Positions 18,071 to 25,991 of a stretch of 64,000 bases of DNA are shown in pieces (positions within the stretch are counted from its first letter, which is position 1; each line of letters begins with the position of its first letter). The notes under the pieces were generated by a model. The model made no database searches. It was not told where the DNA came from and was given only the letters and a program-made list of their open reading frames with translations. The position numbers and the translations under genes are program-made. This DNA is from Bacillota bacterium (GTDB taxonomy: Bacteria > Bacillota > Clostridia > Lachnospirales > Lachnospiraceae): positions 18,734-82,733 of the forward strand of contig JAEZMV010000005.1 of the NCBI GenBank assembly GCA_023414875.1, given 5' to 3'.

Positions 18071-18099
18071 TTAAAAAAATCCGCAAAAAACCTCTACGG
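18071..18099 (-). terminator. Terminator of the peptide/ABC operon
   Basis: CCGTA (minus, 18099-18095) pairs with TGCGG (18085-18081) around a short loop, followed by A and seven T's. The stem is short but the T-run is good. The remaining 17926-18187 shows no gene. Confidence 0.5.
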
Positions 18100-18187
18100 T
18101 TCATTGCAGACAATTAAATTCTTTATCATTCATATTATTATGCTTTATTATACTCATATCTTTCATATACTAATCATCTACTAAGGT

Positions 18188-18865
18188 TTATATCCTTCTG
18201 TCTTCTATTATCTCTCCATCCTTCAGTTTAATGATATGATCTACATAAATACTGACCTCTGGATCGTTTGTCACCATAATCAATGTTCTATGATATTCGT
18301 ATACGATATTCAACAAAAACTCCAGAATATCTCTATCCATCTGATGATAGCCATAATCATTAGGTTCATCCATCAGTATAATGCTTGGCTGGTTAATCAA
18401 GGCCCTTGCATACGCAGCACAATGAAGCTGACTCATGGATACTTGTTTTGGATACCGGGATAAAATCCTGGAGATATGTAACCGATCCGTCAGCTCCTTA
18501 TAATAATTCTCATCATATTGTTTCTGGGCCAGCAACGCAGGCATTATGATATTCTCATGGATGGTAAGTTCCGATATAAAGCTATCATTATTGAATAAAT
18601 ATCCTACTTCTTTTCGTCGAACAATAGCCAACTCATCATCATTAAACCTGGAGACATTTTTATGATTAATTGACAAATCTCCGCTGGTAGGGCGTTCGAG
18701 TCCACCCAGTAATCGCAGCAGAGTAGACTTGCCTGAGTTTTTTTCACCGCAGATTGCCACGCATTCTCCTGCATTGACTTCAATGTTACAGTTATTGATG
18801 GCATTTATGAAAACATTATTTCTTAGGTATCTTTTATATAGCTTCGTGCTCTTTAATATTGCCAT
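18188..18865 (-). CDS. ABC transporter ATPase with degenerate signature and H-loop
   Basis: 225-residue LolD/MacB-like nucleotide-binding protein. Walker A (GEKNSGKST) and Walker B (IILMDEP) are intact, but the LSGGQ signature is replaced by VSMSQLH. The D-loop region is unusual (NDYGYHQMD), and the H-loop His is Asn (MVTNDPEVS). Hydrolysis may be slow or asymmetric. It starts 2 bp after the FtsX-like permease ends, so the two are one transporter. Together with the peptide gene and the upstream two-component system it forms a candidate sensing/export module. Confidence 0.88.
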   Translation of the reverse strand: MAILKSTKLYKRYLRNNVFINAINNCNIEVNAGECVAICGEKNSGKSTLLRLLGGLERPTSGDLSINHKNVSRFNDDELAIVRRKEVGYLFNNDSFISELTIHENIIMPALLAQKQYDENYYKELTDRLHISRILSRYPKQVSMSQLHCAAYARALINQPSIILMDEPNDYGYHQMDRDILEFLLNIVYEYHRTLIMVTNDPEVSIYVDHIIKLKDGEIIEDRRI

Positions 18866-18867
18866 AT

Positions 18868-19461
18868 TTAAATCACTTCCTTACCGATTATTTCATTATC
18901 AGATAAAATATTCGATAGCGGCATTTTTCTAATTCCAATCTCCAGGTAAATCCCCAGAGATATAATAAAGCAACAGGCTGCACCAGCGATTAATAAAAAG
19001 GTGCTGGAGGAATCAATAATTCTCAAAGTATTTTGGTTTAGAGAAAACCCTCCCAGCAGACTCAGGATACTTCCCGTTATCATATATCCCCCAAATAAGC
19101 CTATCGGAATGGTTACAATAATCAGGAAGATCATCTGAACAAAAATTAAAATACGAATATTATGCTTCGTTGCACCGAGTGCCTTTAGTATGCAATAATC
19201 TCTTACTCCTGATTTCATAATATTATAGTACTGGCTGATGACAAAGGTAATTCCACCTATCATAAATATGGTACGTATACTGATATATAAATATCGTATG
19301 TTTGACGATTTATTTTCGGTGCTTAAAACCAGAATATTATCTATATATATCATGGTGATAACTATAGCGATATACGCTGCTATTATCGAAAATATTACAA
19401 GTATATAATTAAAACGATGTCTGATAAATATTAATTTCAAATAAGTTTTTAATAAATTCAT
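18868..19461 (-). CDS. Minimal FtsX/MacB-like permease
   Basis: 197 residues with four predicted membrane segments (about 16-38, 62-84, 100-130, 150-175) and the FtsX hallmark ILKALGATKHNIRILIFVQ in the cytoplasmic loop. The extracellular domain between segments 1 and 2 is only about 20 residues, far shorter than MacB. I chose ATG 19461, spaced 6 nt from AAAGG; the ATG two codons upstream would abut the site. It pairs with the downstream ATPase. Confidence 0.82.
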   Translation of the reverse strand: MNLLKTYLKLIFIRHRFNYILVIFSIIAAYIAIVITMIYIDNILVLSTENKSSNIRYLYISIRTIFMIGGITFVISQYYNIMKSGVRDYCILKALGATKHNIRILIFVQMIFLIIVTIPIGLFGGYMITGSILSLLGGFSLNQNTLRIIDSSSTFLLIAGAACCFIISLGIYLEIGIRKMPLSNILSDNEIIGKEVI

Positions 19462-19493
19462 ATCCATCCTTTCTCTAATCCGTTAGGCACAGA

Positions 19494-19525
19494 ATGCTTG
19501 GAATTGATGATATCAACCCAAGCAT
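19494..19525 (-). other. Intercistronic hairpin between peptide and permease genes
   Basis: ATGCTTGG/CCAAGCAT (19494-19501 with 19518-19525) encloses TTGAT/ATCAA. There is no T-run, so RNA processing or differential stability is more likely than termination. Confidence 0.5.
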
Positions 19526-19588
19526 CCCATGACATTAAAAAATGAATCGGTAAAGTATTTATTCCCCAATAGATACTTTCAAGGCGAA

Positions 19589-19639
19589 TTATTTGCCGCC
19601 AAACCATCTATATATCATCTCAAGTAAATCTAAACCCAT
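19589..19639 (-). CDS. 16-residue peptide gene in the two-component/ABC locus
   Basis: Encodes MGLDLLEMIYRWFGGK. A perfect AAGGAGG lies 8 nt before the ATG. The predicted product is a short amphipathic helix with an acidic N-terminal part and an aromatic/Gly/Lys tail. It lies between a GHKL kinase gene and an FtsX/ABC pair on the same strand, downstream of LytTR-type repeats. It has no leader and no AgrD-like Cys, and no agrB is nearby, so it is not an Agr autoinducer. It could be an unprocessed signal, toxin-like peptide or leader peptide. No homologue recognised. Confidence 0.55.
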   Translation of the reverse strand: MGLDLLEMIYRWFGGK

Positions 19640-19660
19640 AATGTTATCCTCCTTCTTCAT

Positions 19661-19708
19661 AAGAAAAAGACCTTGGTTACATGCTTTTTATAGCATATAA
19701 CTAAGGTC
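19661..19708 (-). terminator. Terminator/attenuator before the peptide gene
   Basis: On the minus strand a 17-bp imperfect stem (19692-19708 with 19669-19685; one mismatch, one G-U) is followed by TTTTTCTT. It would end the kinase transcript just before the peptide's ribosome binding site. Confidence 0.75.
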
Positions 19709-19723
19709 CCCTCAATAGGACAA
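19695..19723 (-). promoter_or_regulatory. Candidate promoter for the peptide/ABC genes
   Basis: Minus strand -35 TTGTCC (19718-19723) and -10 TTATAT (19695-19700), 17 bp apart, just downstream of the direct repeats. A transcript from here would start inside the terminator stem and so lack its 5' arm, escaping termination. Inferred. Confidence 0.4.
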
Positions 19724-19725
19724 GA

Positions 19726-19783
19726 CATGAACGTCGATTTTTCCTGCATGAACGTCGATTTTTTAAAATGACACTCGATTTTT
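19726..19783 (-). promoter_or_regulatory. Three phased LytTR-type direct repeats
   Basis: CATGAACGTCGATTTTT occurs at 19726-19742 and 19747-19763, a 21-bp period, with a weaker copy centred 20 bp further (TCGATTTTT at 19775-19783) inside the kinase gene's end. On the minus strand the core GACGTTCAT resembles the AgrA/LytTR half-site, and two half-sites one and a half to two turns apart is the LytTR arrangement. Probable target of the regulator at 21094-21792. Confidence 0.6.
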
Positions 19784-21079
19784 CATGTTTATTTCAACAT
19801 AGAACTGATGATCTTCGCTTATGAAATTTACCATACCATCGTATTTTTTTACTCTCTGAGTTAAATTCTTAACACCAAAACCATGAATGCTTTTATCCTT
19901 CTTCGTAGTAATAATTTTCCCCTCATGAATATCAACCTTTGCTCCTACCGGATTCTTTACATCGATATATAAATCCTCTTTAAAACTACTAATTTTAATA
20001 TCAATATAATAAATACAATCTGCCTCCCGTTCTATCCTAAGAATTGCTTCTACGGCATTTGAAACAGTATTAGCAAAGATAACACACAAATCCATGGGTG
20101 CAACCTTAAGGTCCTCCGGAAATCCTCCCTCCAATCGAATTTCGATATTATCCTTACGATATCTACTCTGAGCATCATTTAATATAGCATTCACGATATC
20201 ATTCCCTGTCTCAAATAAGTCGCTTGAAAGATCAGAGGTTTCGATCAATTGATTGATATACTGCTCCATCTCAGAAAACTTATTTGCCTTATATAAGCCA
20301 CGGATACATGCAAAATGATTTTTCATTTCATGACGGATACTACGCATCTCCTGCTGTTTCTCGTGCACCAGCATATAATACTGCTGTTGAGATTCTATGA
20401 TACTTTGATTGATTAGGGATAGCGCTTTATAATTATCTCTTGATTCTGTAATAATGATCATCATTAGACCGGCTACATTATATGAGATTACAACGATTAT
20501 AGTGACAATGACCATCGTTCTTCGTGCACTTTCCGTTGCTTCACTGTTTGATCTTACCATAAGCGCTGCTAAAATCAGCAAACCCGTACCTGCACCTGCA
20601 AATAGTAATGCATAAATTCTTTTAGAGATACTTATTTGTAAAGAGTTTTTTTTCCTGTTCTTTTTTATAAAAACAATAATACTTAATACCAAAAGATCGC
20701 CTGAATTTAAAATAATACGGAGGTTTTCATCATTAAAGAATTCATGGTCAGATAAATTAATTACTCCAACGATACAGGCATCAAGAAGTAACAATAATAC
20801 ATAAGCCAGTAATGAATATGCAAATTTTTTAATGTAATTACCCTCAAGCAAAAAACAAACCGATACTGTAACCATGATAATTAATAACACGGTAAAAATA
20901 TCATTATTTTTGCTGTAGTTAAGACCTGATATAAGTAATATTATGCTCTGAATTATTCCTACGAGTATATACAGGTTTTTTTTCTTGATAGGCTGAAAAT
21001 TCATGATCCCCCATAAGAAAATCCATAACTTTATAAAATCAACCAAATAAACATAAATCACATACCCGATATCCTTCAT
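19763..21079 (-). CDS. AgrC-like GHKL sensor histidine kinase
   Basis: 438 residues. The N-terminal half has six or seven membrane segments (about 8-215). The cytoplasmic part has phosphoacceptor H250 (SIRHEMKNHF), N-box FANTVSNAVEAI (335-346) and G-box GFGVKNL (400-406), as in GHKL kinases that pair with LytTR regulators. It lies 14 bp downstream of its regulator. The multi-pass sensor suggests a peptide or membrane-perturbation signal. Confidence 0.92.
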   Translation of the reverse strand: MKDIGYVIYVYLVDFIKLWIFLWGIMNFQPIKKKNLYILVGIIQSIILLISGLNYSKNNDIFTVLLIIMVTVSVCFLLEGNYIKKFAYSLLAYVLLLLLDACIVGVINLSDHEFFNDENLRIILNSGDLLVLSIIVFIKKNRKKNSLQISISKRIYALLFAGAGTGLLILAALMVRSNSEATESARRTMVIVTIIVVISYNVAGLMMIIITESRDNYKALSLINQSIIESQQQYYMLVHEKQQEMRSIRHEMKNHFACIRGLYKANKFSEMEQYINQLIETSDLSSDLFETGNDIVNAILNDAQSRYRKDNIEIRLEGGFPEDLKVAPMDLCVIFANTVSNAVEAILRIEREADCIYYIDIKISSFKEDLYIDVKNPVGAKVDIHEGKIITTKKDKSIHGFGVKNLTQRVKKYDGMVNFISEDHQFYVEINMKNRVSF

Positions 21080-21093
21080 GTATTATAGTCTCC

Positions 21094-21792
21094 TTATCTT
21101 GCGTTTCTTCTTCGGTATGCTTTACAGGCTTTCTTAAGTCTTCCGATTTGACGTATCGCAACCTCCACCTTCTCACCATTATCTAAAATAATATTTTTAC
21201 CGATTTCATCGATATATCCCATATTTACAATATAGGCTTTATGAACACGAAAGAAATCCCCAGTGTTAAGTATGCCCTCCCATTCCGTCATGGTTATCGT
21301 ACTCTCATAAGAGCCTTTACTGGTACGTACAACCGTAAAGCGGTTTATATACTCTATGTAGATGATGTCCTTAAGTTTTACAAATAAGATTTCTCCGTCT
21401 AAACCAACAATTGCTTTATAATTCTTTGTTATTTCATGAATAGCTTCGGTTAATGTCAACATAAACTCTTTTTCGTTAATTGGTTTCAACAGATAGCGAA
21501 AGGCTTTAACCCGGTAGCCGGCCTGCATAAAACCCTTATACCCAGTAAGAAAAATGATAAACATACTATCATCCTTCTCCCTGATCCTTTCAGCTGTTTT
21601 GAGGCCATTAATTCCATGCATCTGAATGTCTAAAAAAAGAATATCAATCGATTTATTATATGCCAGCAGTTCTTCTCCTGAAGAAAAACAGATTGTTTCT
21701 ATCTCTGCTAAGTTTGAGGACTTGAATTCTCTGCACAATCGTATCAGTTCATCTCGTATGATTGCTTCATCATCACATATACCAATTAGCAT
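21094..21792 (-). CDS. LytTR family response regulator
   Basis: 232 residues: an N-terminal receiver (acidic pocket D7-D8, phosphoacceptor D55 in ILFLDIQMHG, K105-region) and a C-terminal LytTR DNA-binding domain (about 130-228), as in AgrA/VirR. First gene of the kinase operon. Probable targets are the phased direct repeats at the end of the kinase gene. Confidence 0.93.
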   Translation of the reverse strand: MLIGICDDEAIIRDELIRLCREFKSSNLAEIETICFSSGEELLAYNKSIDILFLDIQMHGINGLKTAERIREKDDSMFIIFLTGYKGFMQAGYRVKAFRYLLKPINEKEFMLTLTEAIHEITKNYKAIVGLDGEILFVKLKDIIYIEYINRFTVVRTSKGSYESTITMTEWEGILNTGDFFRVHKAYIVNMGYIDEIGKNIILDNGEKVEVAIRQIGRLKKACKAYRRRNAR

Positions 21793-21912
21793 AATTATTC
21801 CTCCTCTTCCATATAATGCAAATTATTATAATATCATAGCAATCCTCTATTAATCCGTCAAGATATTACATAATAATGCCAATAAAACTGATATCCAAAT
21901 TAATTATTCTTA

Positions 21913-21921
21913 TGTTATAAT
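21913..21921 (+). promoter_or_regulatory. Extended -10 promoter of luxS
   Basis: TG-T-TATAAT (21913-21921), about 72 bp before luxS, with no -35 consensus. No S-adenosylmethionine riboswitch was recognised in the leader. Confidence 0.55.
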
Positions 21922-21992
21922 ATTTCATAACAGATTACTGATGTAAGGACGATGCATATAAAATCCTAAGAAATAATGAAAGGAAGATAGAC

Positions 21993-22472
21993 ATGAAGCA
22001 GATAGCAAGTTTTACGATTGATCATATGAAATTACTAAGAGGCATCTATGTATCCAGAAAAGATAAAATAGGAAACGAAGTCATCACCACCTTTGATATT
22101 CGAATGACACGACCTAATTTTGAACCCGTAATGCTTACCGGAGAAATGCATACCATTGAGCACTTAGGAGCAACATTTTTACGCAACCATACTGAATTCG
22201 CAGAGAAGACAGTATATTTTGGACCTATGGGATGCCGCACAGGATTCTATCTTTTATTAGGCGGTGATTACACCTCTAATGAGATTATTCCTCTCTTAAC
22301 CGAGATGTTTGAATTTATTCGAGACTTTGAAGGAGAAATCCCAGGCGCCACTGCAATCAATTGTGGTAATTATAGTGATATGAATCTTGATTTAGCAAAG
22401 TTTTATGCCGGAAAGTTTTTGAATGAGATACTTTACAAAATCGATGAGGAGCATCTTACGTATCCGGTTTAA
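21993..22472 (+). CDS. luxS: S-ribosylhomocysteine lyase
   Basis: Cytosolic Fe/Zn enzyme of the activated methyl cycle; it splits S-ribosylhomocysteine into homocysteine and DPD, the AI-2 precursor. 159 residues, usual length. Metal ligands H53 and H57 (HTIEHLGA) and C124 (NCGNYSDM) are present. Starts after AAAGGAAG; ends at a strong terminator. No mtnN or metabolic neighbours. Confidence 0.97.
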   Translation: MKQIASFTIDHMKLLRGIYVSRKDKIGNEVITTFDIRMTRPNFEPVMLTGEMHTIEHLGATFLRNHTEFAEKTVYFGPMGCRTGFYLLLGGDYTSNEIIPLLTEMFEFIRDFEGEIPGATAINCGNYSDMNLDLAKFYAGKFLNEILYKIDEEHLTYPV

Positions 22473-22496
22473 AATTAAGCCCATAAAGATAACCTT

Positions 22497-22544
22497 AAGT
22501 ATGTTTATCAGACTATATCCTTGGTCTTTAAGCATACTTTTTTT
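22497..22544 (+). terminator. Terminator of luxS
   Basis: AAGTATG/CATACTT (22497-22503 with 22533-22539) plus an inner AGAC/GTCT, followed by a T-run. Confidence 0.8.
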
Positions 22545-22625
22545 GAGTTGCCTTTTATCGCATAAAGGTTCATTTTTCGTACTTCGATGAATATAATGTA
22601 ATGAGTATGAATAATGGGAGAAGCT

Positions 22626-23309
22626 ATGGCAGACCACGACATGTTCCACACAGTAGAGATTATGCGGGCAGCATCGCCTTATTTTGATTCCAGAAGCAGG
22701 GTTAGGGTTGAACTAATTACCAAGATGTTAGATCTCATGGTTAATCTGAGATCAAGCACCGGTTCTAACAACATGGCTGCCTGTGGCTTTGATAACAGTA
22801 GTATTGACATTGAAGGCTTATTAAATGGTATTCGGCCCATATGCAACAATAGAGAGAGAATCTTTATTGATAAAATTCTTAATTTTTTTAATATGAGAAG
22901 AATGTTTGAAATGTATAATAATATGATGGCAACTATGAAGACCATGCAGGAATTCGGAGGCTTCCCCTTTGGTGACTCTAATTCTAATGATACTGATAAT
23001 GTCGCCGGTAATTTTTCCGGTTTTAATTTTGAATCAATCTTTGGAAATCAAAAGGAAAGCTCATATTCAGAAAGCTCTGATACCAAATATAACGAAAATG
23101 AAGAAGCTTCTGATGCTAATTCAGAAGATAGCCAGAATAATTATGGTAATTCAAATCCTATGAATAATAAAATGTTTGAGATGCTAAAAGCCATGGTGCC
23201 ACCTGAACAGTTAAGTACTTTCGAAAACTTTAGCATGCTTTTAAATACTATGTCATATGATAATAATAACAGTAAACCCGATCATAACAAGGAGCATAGT
23301 GATGGCTGA
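22626..23309 (+). CDS. Hypothetical protein, acidic, first gene of a two-gene unit
   Basis: 227 residues, no domain recognised. Helical N-terminus (to about 115), then a Ser/Asn/Asp/Glu-rich low-complexity linker (about 115-170), then a helical motif MVPPEQLSTFENFSMLLN. GGGAG lies 5 nt before ATG 22626; another in-frame ATG at 22614 has no site. The end overlaps the next gene by 8 nt, so the two are coupled. Probably soluble. Confidence 0.8.
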   Translation: MADHDMFHTVEIMRAASPYFDSRSRVRVELITKMLDLMVNLRSSTGSNNMAACGFDNSSIDIEGLLNGIRPICNNRERIFIDKILNFFNMRRMFEMYNNMMATMKTMQEFGGFPFGDSNSNDTDNVAGNFSGFNFESIFGNQKESSYSESSDTKYNENEEASDANSEDSQNNYGNSNPMNNKMFEMLKAMVPPEQLSTFENFSMLLNTMSYDNNNSKPDHNKEHSDG

Positions 23310-23577
23310 TACTTCCTGGACCAATAACCCAAAGCTTAATAACATTGATCCCCGCAAATTAGCAATTCTGTTGGATTTAGTAAAAGAAGCCGAAGGAAAA
23401 CCGATGGATAAATTAGTTCCGTTATTAATGAATACAAATAAACGACTTCAACAGCAGAATATGACTTTTTCAAAGGATGAAAGCGATGTCATGATAGAAA
23501 TCTTAACTAAGAATATGTCCCCAAAGGAGAAACAGCAGTTTGAAATCATTAAGAAAATGATGGCAAGCAGAAAATAA
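23302..23577 (+). CDS. Hypothetical protein, second gene of the unit
   Basis: 91 residues, helical and charged, no domain recognised. AAGGAG precedes ATG 23302. Its C-terminal MSPKEKQQFEIIKKMM resembles the preceding protein's PPEQLSTFENFSMLL motif, which suggests a shared helical module or interaction surface. Function unknown. Confidence 0.8.
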   Translation: MADTSWTNNPKLNNIDPRKLAILLDLVKEAEGKPMDKLVPLLMNTNKRLQQQNMTFSKDESDVMIEILTKNMSPKEKQQFEIIKKMMASRK

Positions 23578-23599
23578 CATTAACAGAATTATTAACTTT

Positions 23600-23690
23600 A
23601 AAGGGCCTGTCATAATGATGTGACCCCAATCGTTAGATGTTAGTCTAACTTTTGGGGGTCGGTTCATAAATTATACGACGCCCTTTTTTT
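23600..23690 (+). terminator. Long terminator-like hairpin made of IS3-like ends
   Basis: Nested stems AAAGGGC/GCCCTTT (23600-23606 with 23680-23686), GACCCC/GGGGTC (23622-23627 with 23655-23660) and GTTAGA/TCTAAC (23632-23637 with 23644-23649), then seven T's. The GACCCC...GTTAGA pattern is like the terminal repeats of some IS3-family elements. No transposase remains. Confidence 0.55.
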
Positions 23691-23739
23691 CGTAGATAAA
23701 AAACCAAGGGATTGATACAAAATTCTTTTCTAATACTAG

Positions 23740-23862
23740 GTTGGAGTAATATATTCTCTTATTTCCTGCGTAAGTATGCACCGGTTAGCATGGCATCCTT
23801 ATAGAATAAGCCATGCTGCGAGAGGCACAGGAAAAATCTCGAAAGGGAATGATATTACTCCA
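23740..23862. repeat. 123-bp palindromic element
   Basis: Outer stem TTGGAGTAATAT/ATATTACTCCAA (23740-23751 with 23851-23862) continued by ATTC/GAAT, middle stem TTTCCTG/CAGGAAA (23761-23767 with 23827-23833), and apical stem AGCATGGC/GCCATGCT (23786-23793 with 23809-23816). It ends 13 bp from the debranching enzyme stop. Either a non-autonomous mobile palindrome or a structured RNA; no T-run on either side. Confidence 0.7.
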
Positions 23863-23875
23863 ATATTAAAGCTGA

Positions 23876-25846
23876 TTAAATCTTGTTTTGCAACAGCCCA
23901 TTATCTAATTTCTCAAGCTTTGCATATACTCTTAATATTTCACCCACACTCCAAGCCTGTGCAAAACACCCCTGAGATCCGGCAGGTACCAGTCCGTCAT
24001 AGATTTCTGCTATTTGACCAATACAACCTTCGCGCATACAGGCTTCCAAAACAACTAACTGTTCTCTAACTTTTTTTACTGCCTTCTCACTATACTGATT
24101 TACTTTAAGATACGCCAGATAGTAAGCACCCATCGGGAATGGCCATACCGTTCCCTGATGATAAGCCATATCCCGGTCAAAATGAGAACCACCATAGTTA
24201 GCTTTAAAATCCTTATCCTCCGGATTCAAAGTCCGAAGTCCATACGGCGTATACAGCTTCTCAAACACCTTATCGACGACACTTTTCTCCTGCTCTGGCT
24301 TAAGCATCGTAAACGGAAGTGAAGTTGCCCATATTTGATTACATCTAATTTGTTCATCTGCCTCACAGTAGGATATTACATCCTTAAGGCAGCCCGTCCT
24401 CTCATTCCAAAACTGATCACAAAAGCTCTTTCCAACCTTATCAGCAAGTACTTCATATTGGCAGTCTGCTAATCCCAGAAGGCGTGAGAATAAACCCATA
24501 ATTTTTATAGCATTATACCAGTAAGCATTTATCTCTACCGGTTTACCATGTCGTGGTGTAGGAAGTATATCACCAAAACGAACATCCATCCAGGTAACCT
24601 GCTCATTACCGCTGCCAGCCATAATAAGCCCGTCCTGATCCATTCTGATATGAAAATCAGTCCCATCTTGATACCATTTTATAATGTCCTCCATGGTAGG
24701 AAAAGCTTCTTCAAGGAAAGAAATATCTTTACTTTCCTGATAATACTCATAGACGGCAATGATAAACAGCAACGAGGCATCCACAGTATTATATAGAGGC
24801 TCATTCTCCCCCTCCGGAAACATATTTGGAATCAAGCCCCTCCGGTAATACTTAATAAAGCTACGAAATATACTTTTTGCCTCTTCATATCTTCTTGTAA
24901 AGATACAACAACCGACCATAGAAATCATCGTATCACGTCCCCAGTCAGCAAAAAACGGATATCCTGCCATAAGGGTCTTCCCCTTCGTAGACTCCCGCTC
25001 AACTAAATAGGCATCAGCACTTTCTACAAGCTGTAATCCGACAGCATCCTTGATACCGGATTGTTCACACAAATCATTTATCCTATTTTCTTCTTCCTGA
25101 AGCATCTGAGTTATCGAATAATCTGTCCGTTTGGTGCTATAAATAATATATCCTTCAAACTCCTTCTTTGGCAGAACAGTAAAGCATAATTTGTGGTTGT
25201 GTGCTGTCCTTCCAACAGCATCACGCCCATCTCTTGCATCGTGTGCATAGTATAAATCCTGAATAAACTCAGTTTCATAACCCTCTACTACAGCATTTGT
25301 CTGAAAAAATAACGTTAAGTCATTACTTTTGATAGTATCATTAACCGTATGAAATACCTGATCCTTTTTAATTACTTCTCCCTTCGGTACAAATTGCAGC
25401 TGGGGAGTTACAAAGAGTTTTATCTCTTCCTCCATACGATTATTAATCTCATAGCGAATACCAAGGGTATTTTCACCATGACGCATTATTATTGTCTTCT
25501 TTACTTCTACTCCCTCAATCTGATAAGTCCAAGTAGGAAAATGATCAAGGTAAAATTGCTGCAGCTTTGTAAAGCCTTTTTGGTTCTTTGTATGATTAAC
25601 GAATTCCTGGCTGGACAGTGTAATCTTATTATCTTTCAATACTATAGTCTCATCCGTTTTGGTAATCATATGATACCGGTAATTCGGAGCTTTAATACAG
25701 GACATCAATAACGCATGATCGTTACGCACCACAGACCCAATCATTGTTAAAGAGGAATATCCTCCCAATCCATTCGTCAAGAGATAACAATTCTCCTGCC
25801 CCCGTCCAAGATCTTTCCAGTCATTTTTCCCATAGATAAATTTCAT
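23876..25846 (-). CDS. Glycogen/maltodextrin debranching enzyme (amylo-alpha-1,6-glucosidase)
   Basis: 656 residues. N-terminal GDE beta-sandwich (about 1-260, NGLGGYSSLTMIG) and an (alpha/alpha)6 catalytic domain (about 280-640) with GYPFFADWGRDTMIS and YHQGTVWPFPMGAY. It hydrolyses alpha-1,6 branches. No signal peptide, so cytosolic, consistent with work on imported limit dextrins or glycogen. Starts after AGGAGG and is last in the maltodextrin cluster. Confidence 0.93.
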   Translation of the reverse strand: MKFIYGKNDWKDLGRGQENCYLLTNGLGGYSSLTMIGSVVRNDHALLMSCIKAPNYRYHMITKTDETIVLKDNKITLSSQEFVNHTKNQKGFTKLQQFYLDHFPTWTYQIEGVEVKKTIIMRHGENTLGIRYEINNRMEEEIKLFVTPQLQFVPKGEVIKKDQVFHTVNDTIKSNDLTLFFQTNAVVEGYETEFIQDLYYAHDARDGRDAVGRTAHNHKLCFTVLPKKEFEGYIIYSTKRTDYSITQMLQEEENRINDLCEQSGIKDAVGLQLVESADAYLVERESTKGKTLMAGYPFFADWGRDTMISMVGCCIFTRRYEEAKSIFRSFIKYYRRGLIPNMFPEGENEPLYNTVDASLLFIIAVYEYYQESKDISFLEEAFPTMEDIIKWYQDGTDFHIRMDQDGLIMAGSGNEQVTWMDVRFGDILPTPRHGKPVEINAYWYNAIKIMGLFSRLLGLADCQYEVLADKVGKSFCDQFWNERTGCLKDVISYCEADEQIRCNQIWATSLPFTMLKPEQEKSVVDKVFEKLYTPYGLRTLNPEDKDFKANYGGSHFDRDMAYHQGTVWPFPMGAYYLAYLKVNQYSEKAVKKVREQLVVLEACMREGCIGQIAEIYDGLVPAGSQGCFAQAWSVGEILRVYAKLEKLDNGLLQNKI

Positions 25847-25888
25847 TCTTCCTCCTAATAATTAAACACCATATTCTTTTGTTAGAAT

Positions 25889-25921
25889 CAACGTGTGAGA
25901 AGTAAACCTTCTCACACGTTG
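25889..25921 (-). terminator. Terminator of the alpha-amylase gene
   Basis: A 14-bp perfect stem (25889-25902 with 25908-25921) around a 5-nt loop, between the amylase stop and the debranching enzyme start. Confidence 0.75.
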
Positions 25922-25991
25922 AAAATAGACGATATTATTACTTAATTCAAACAAATCAAAAAGGATAACGCCTGTTTCCGTTGAGTTCAGA

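Noticed and set aside
19589..19639. AgrD-type autoinducer precursor
   Set aside because: Too short, no internal Cys or Ser thiolactone site with flanking leader, and no agrB.
23740..23862. 6S RNA
   Set aside because: Long hairpin shape is suggestive, but the length is short and I could not match the conserved central bubble. Left as a palindromic element.
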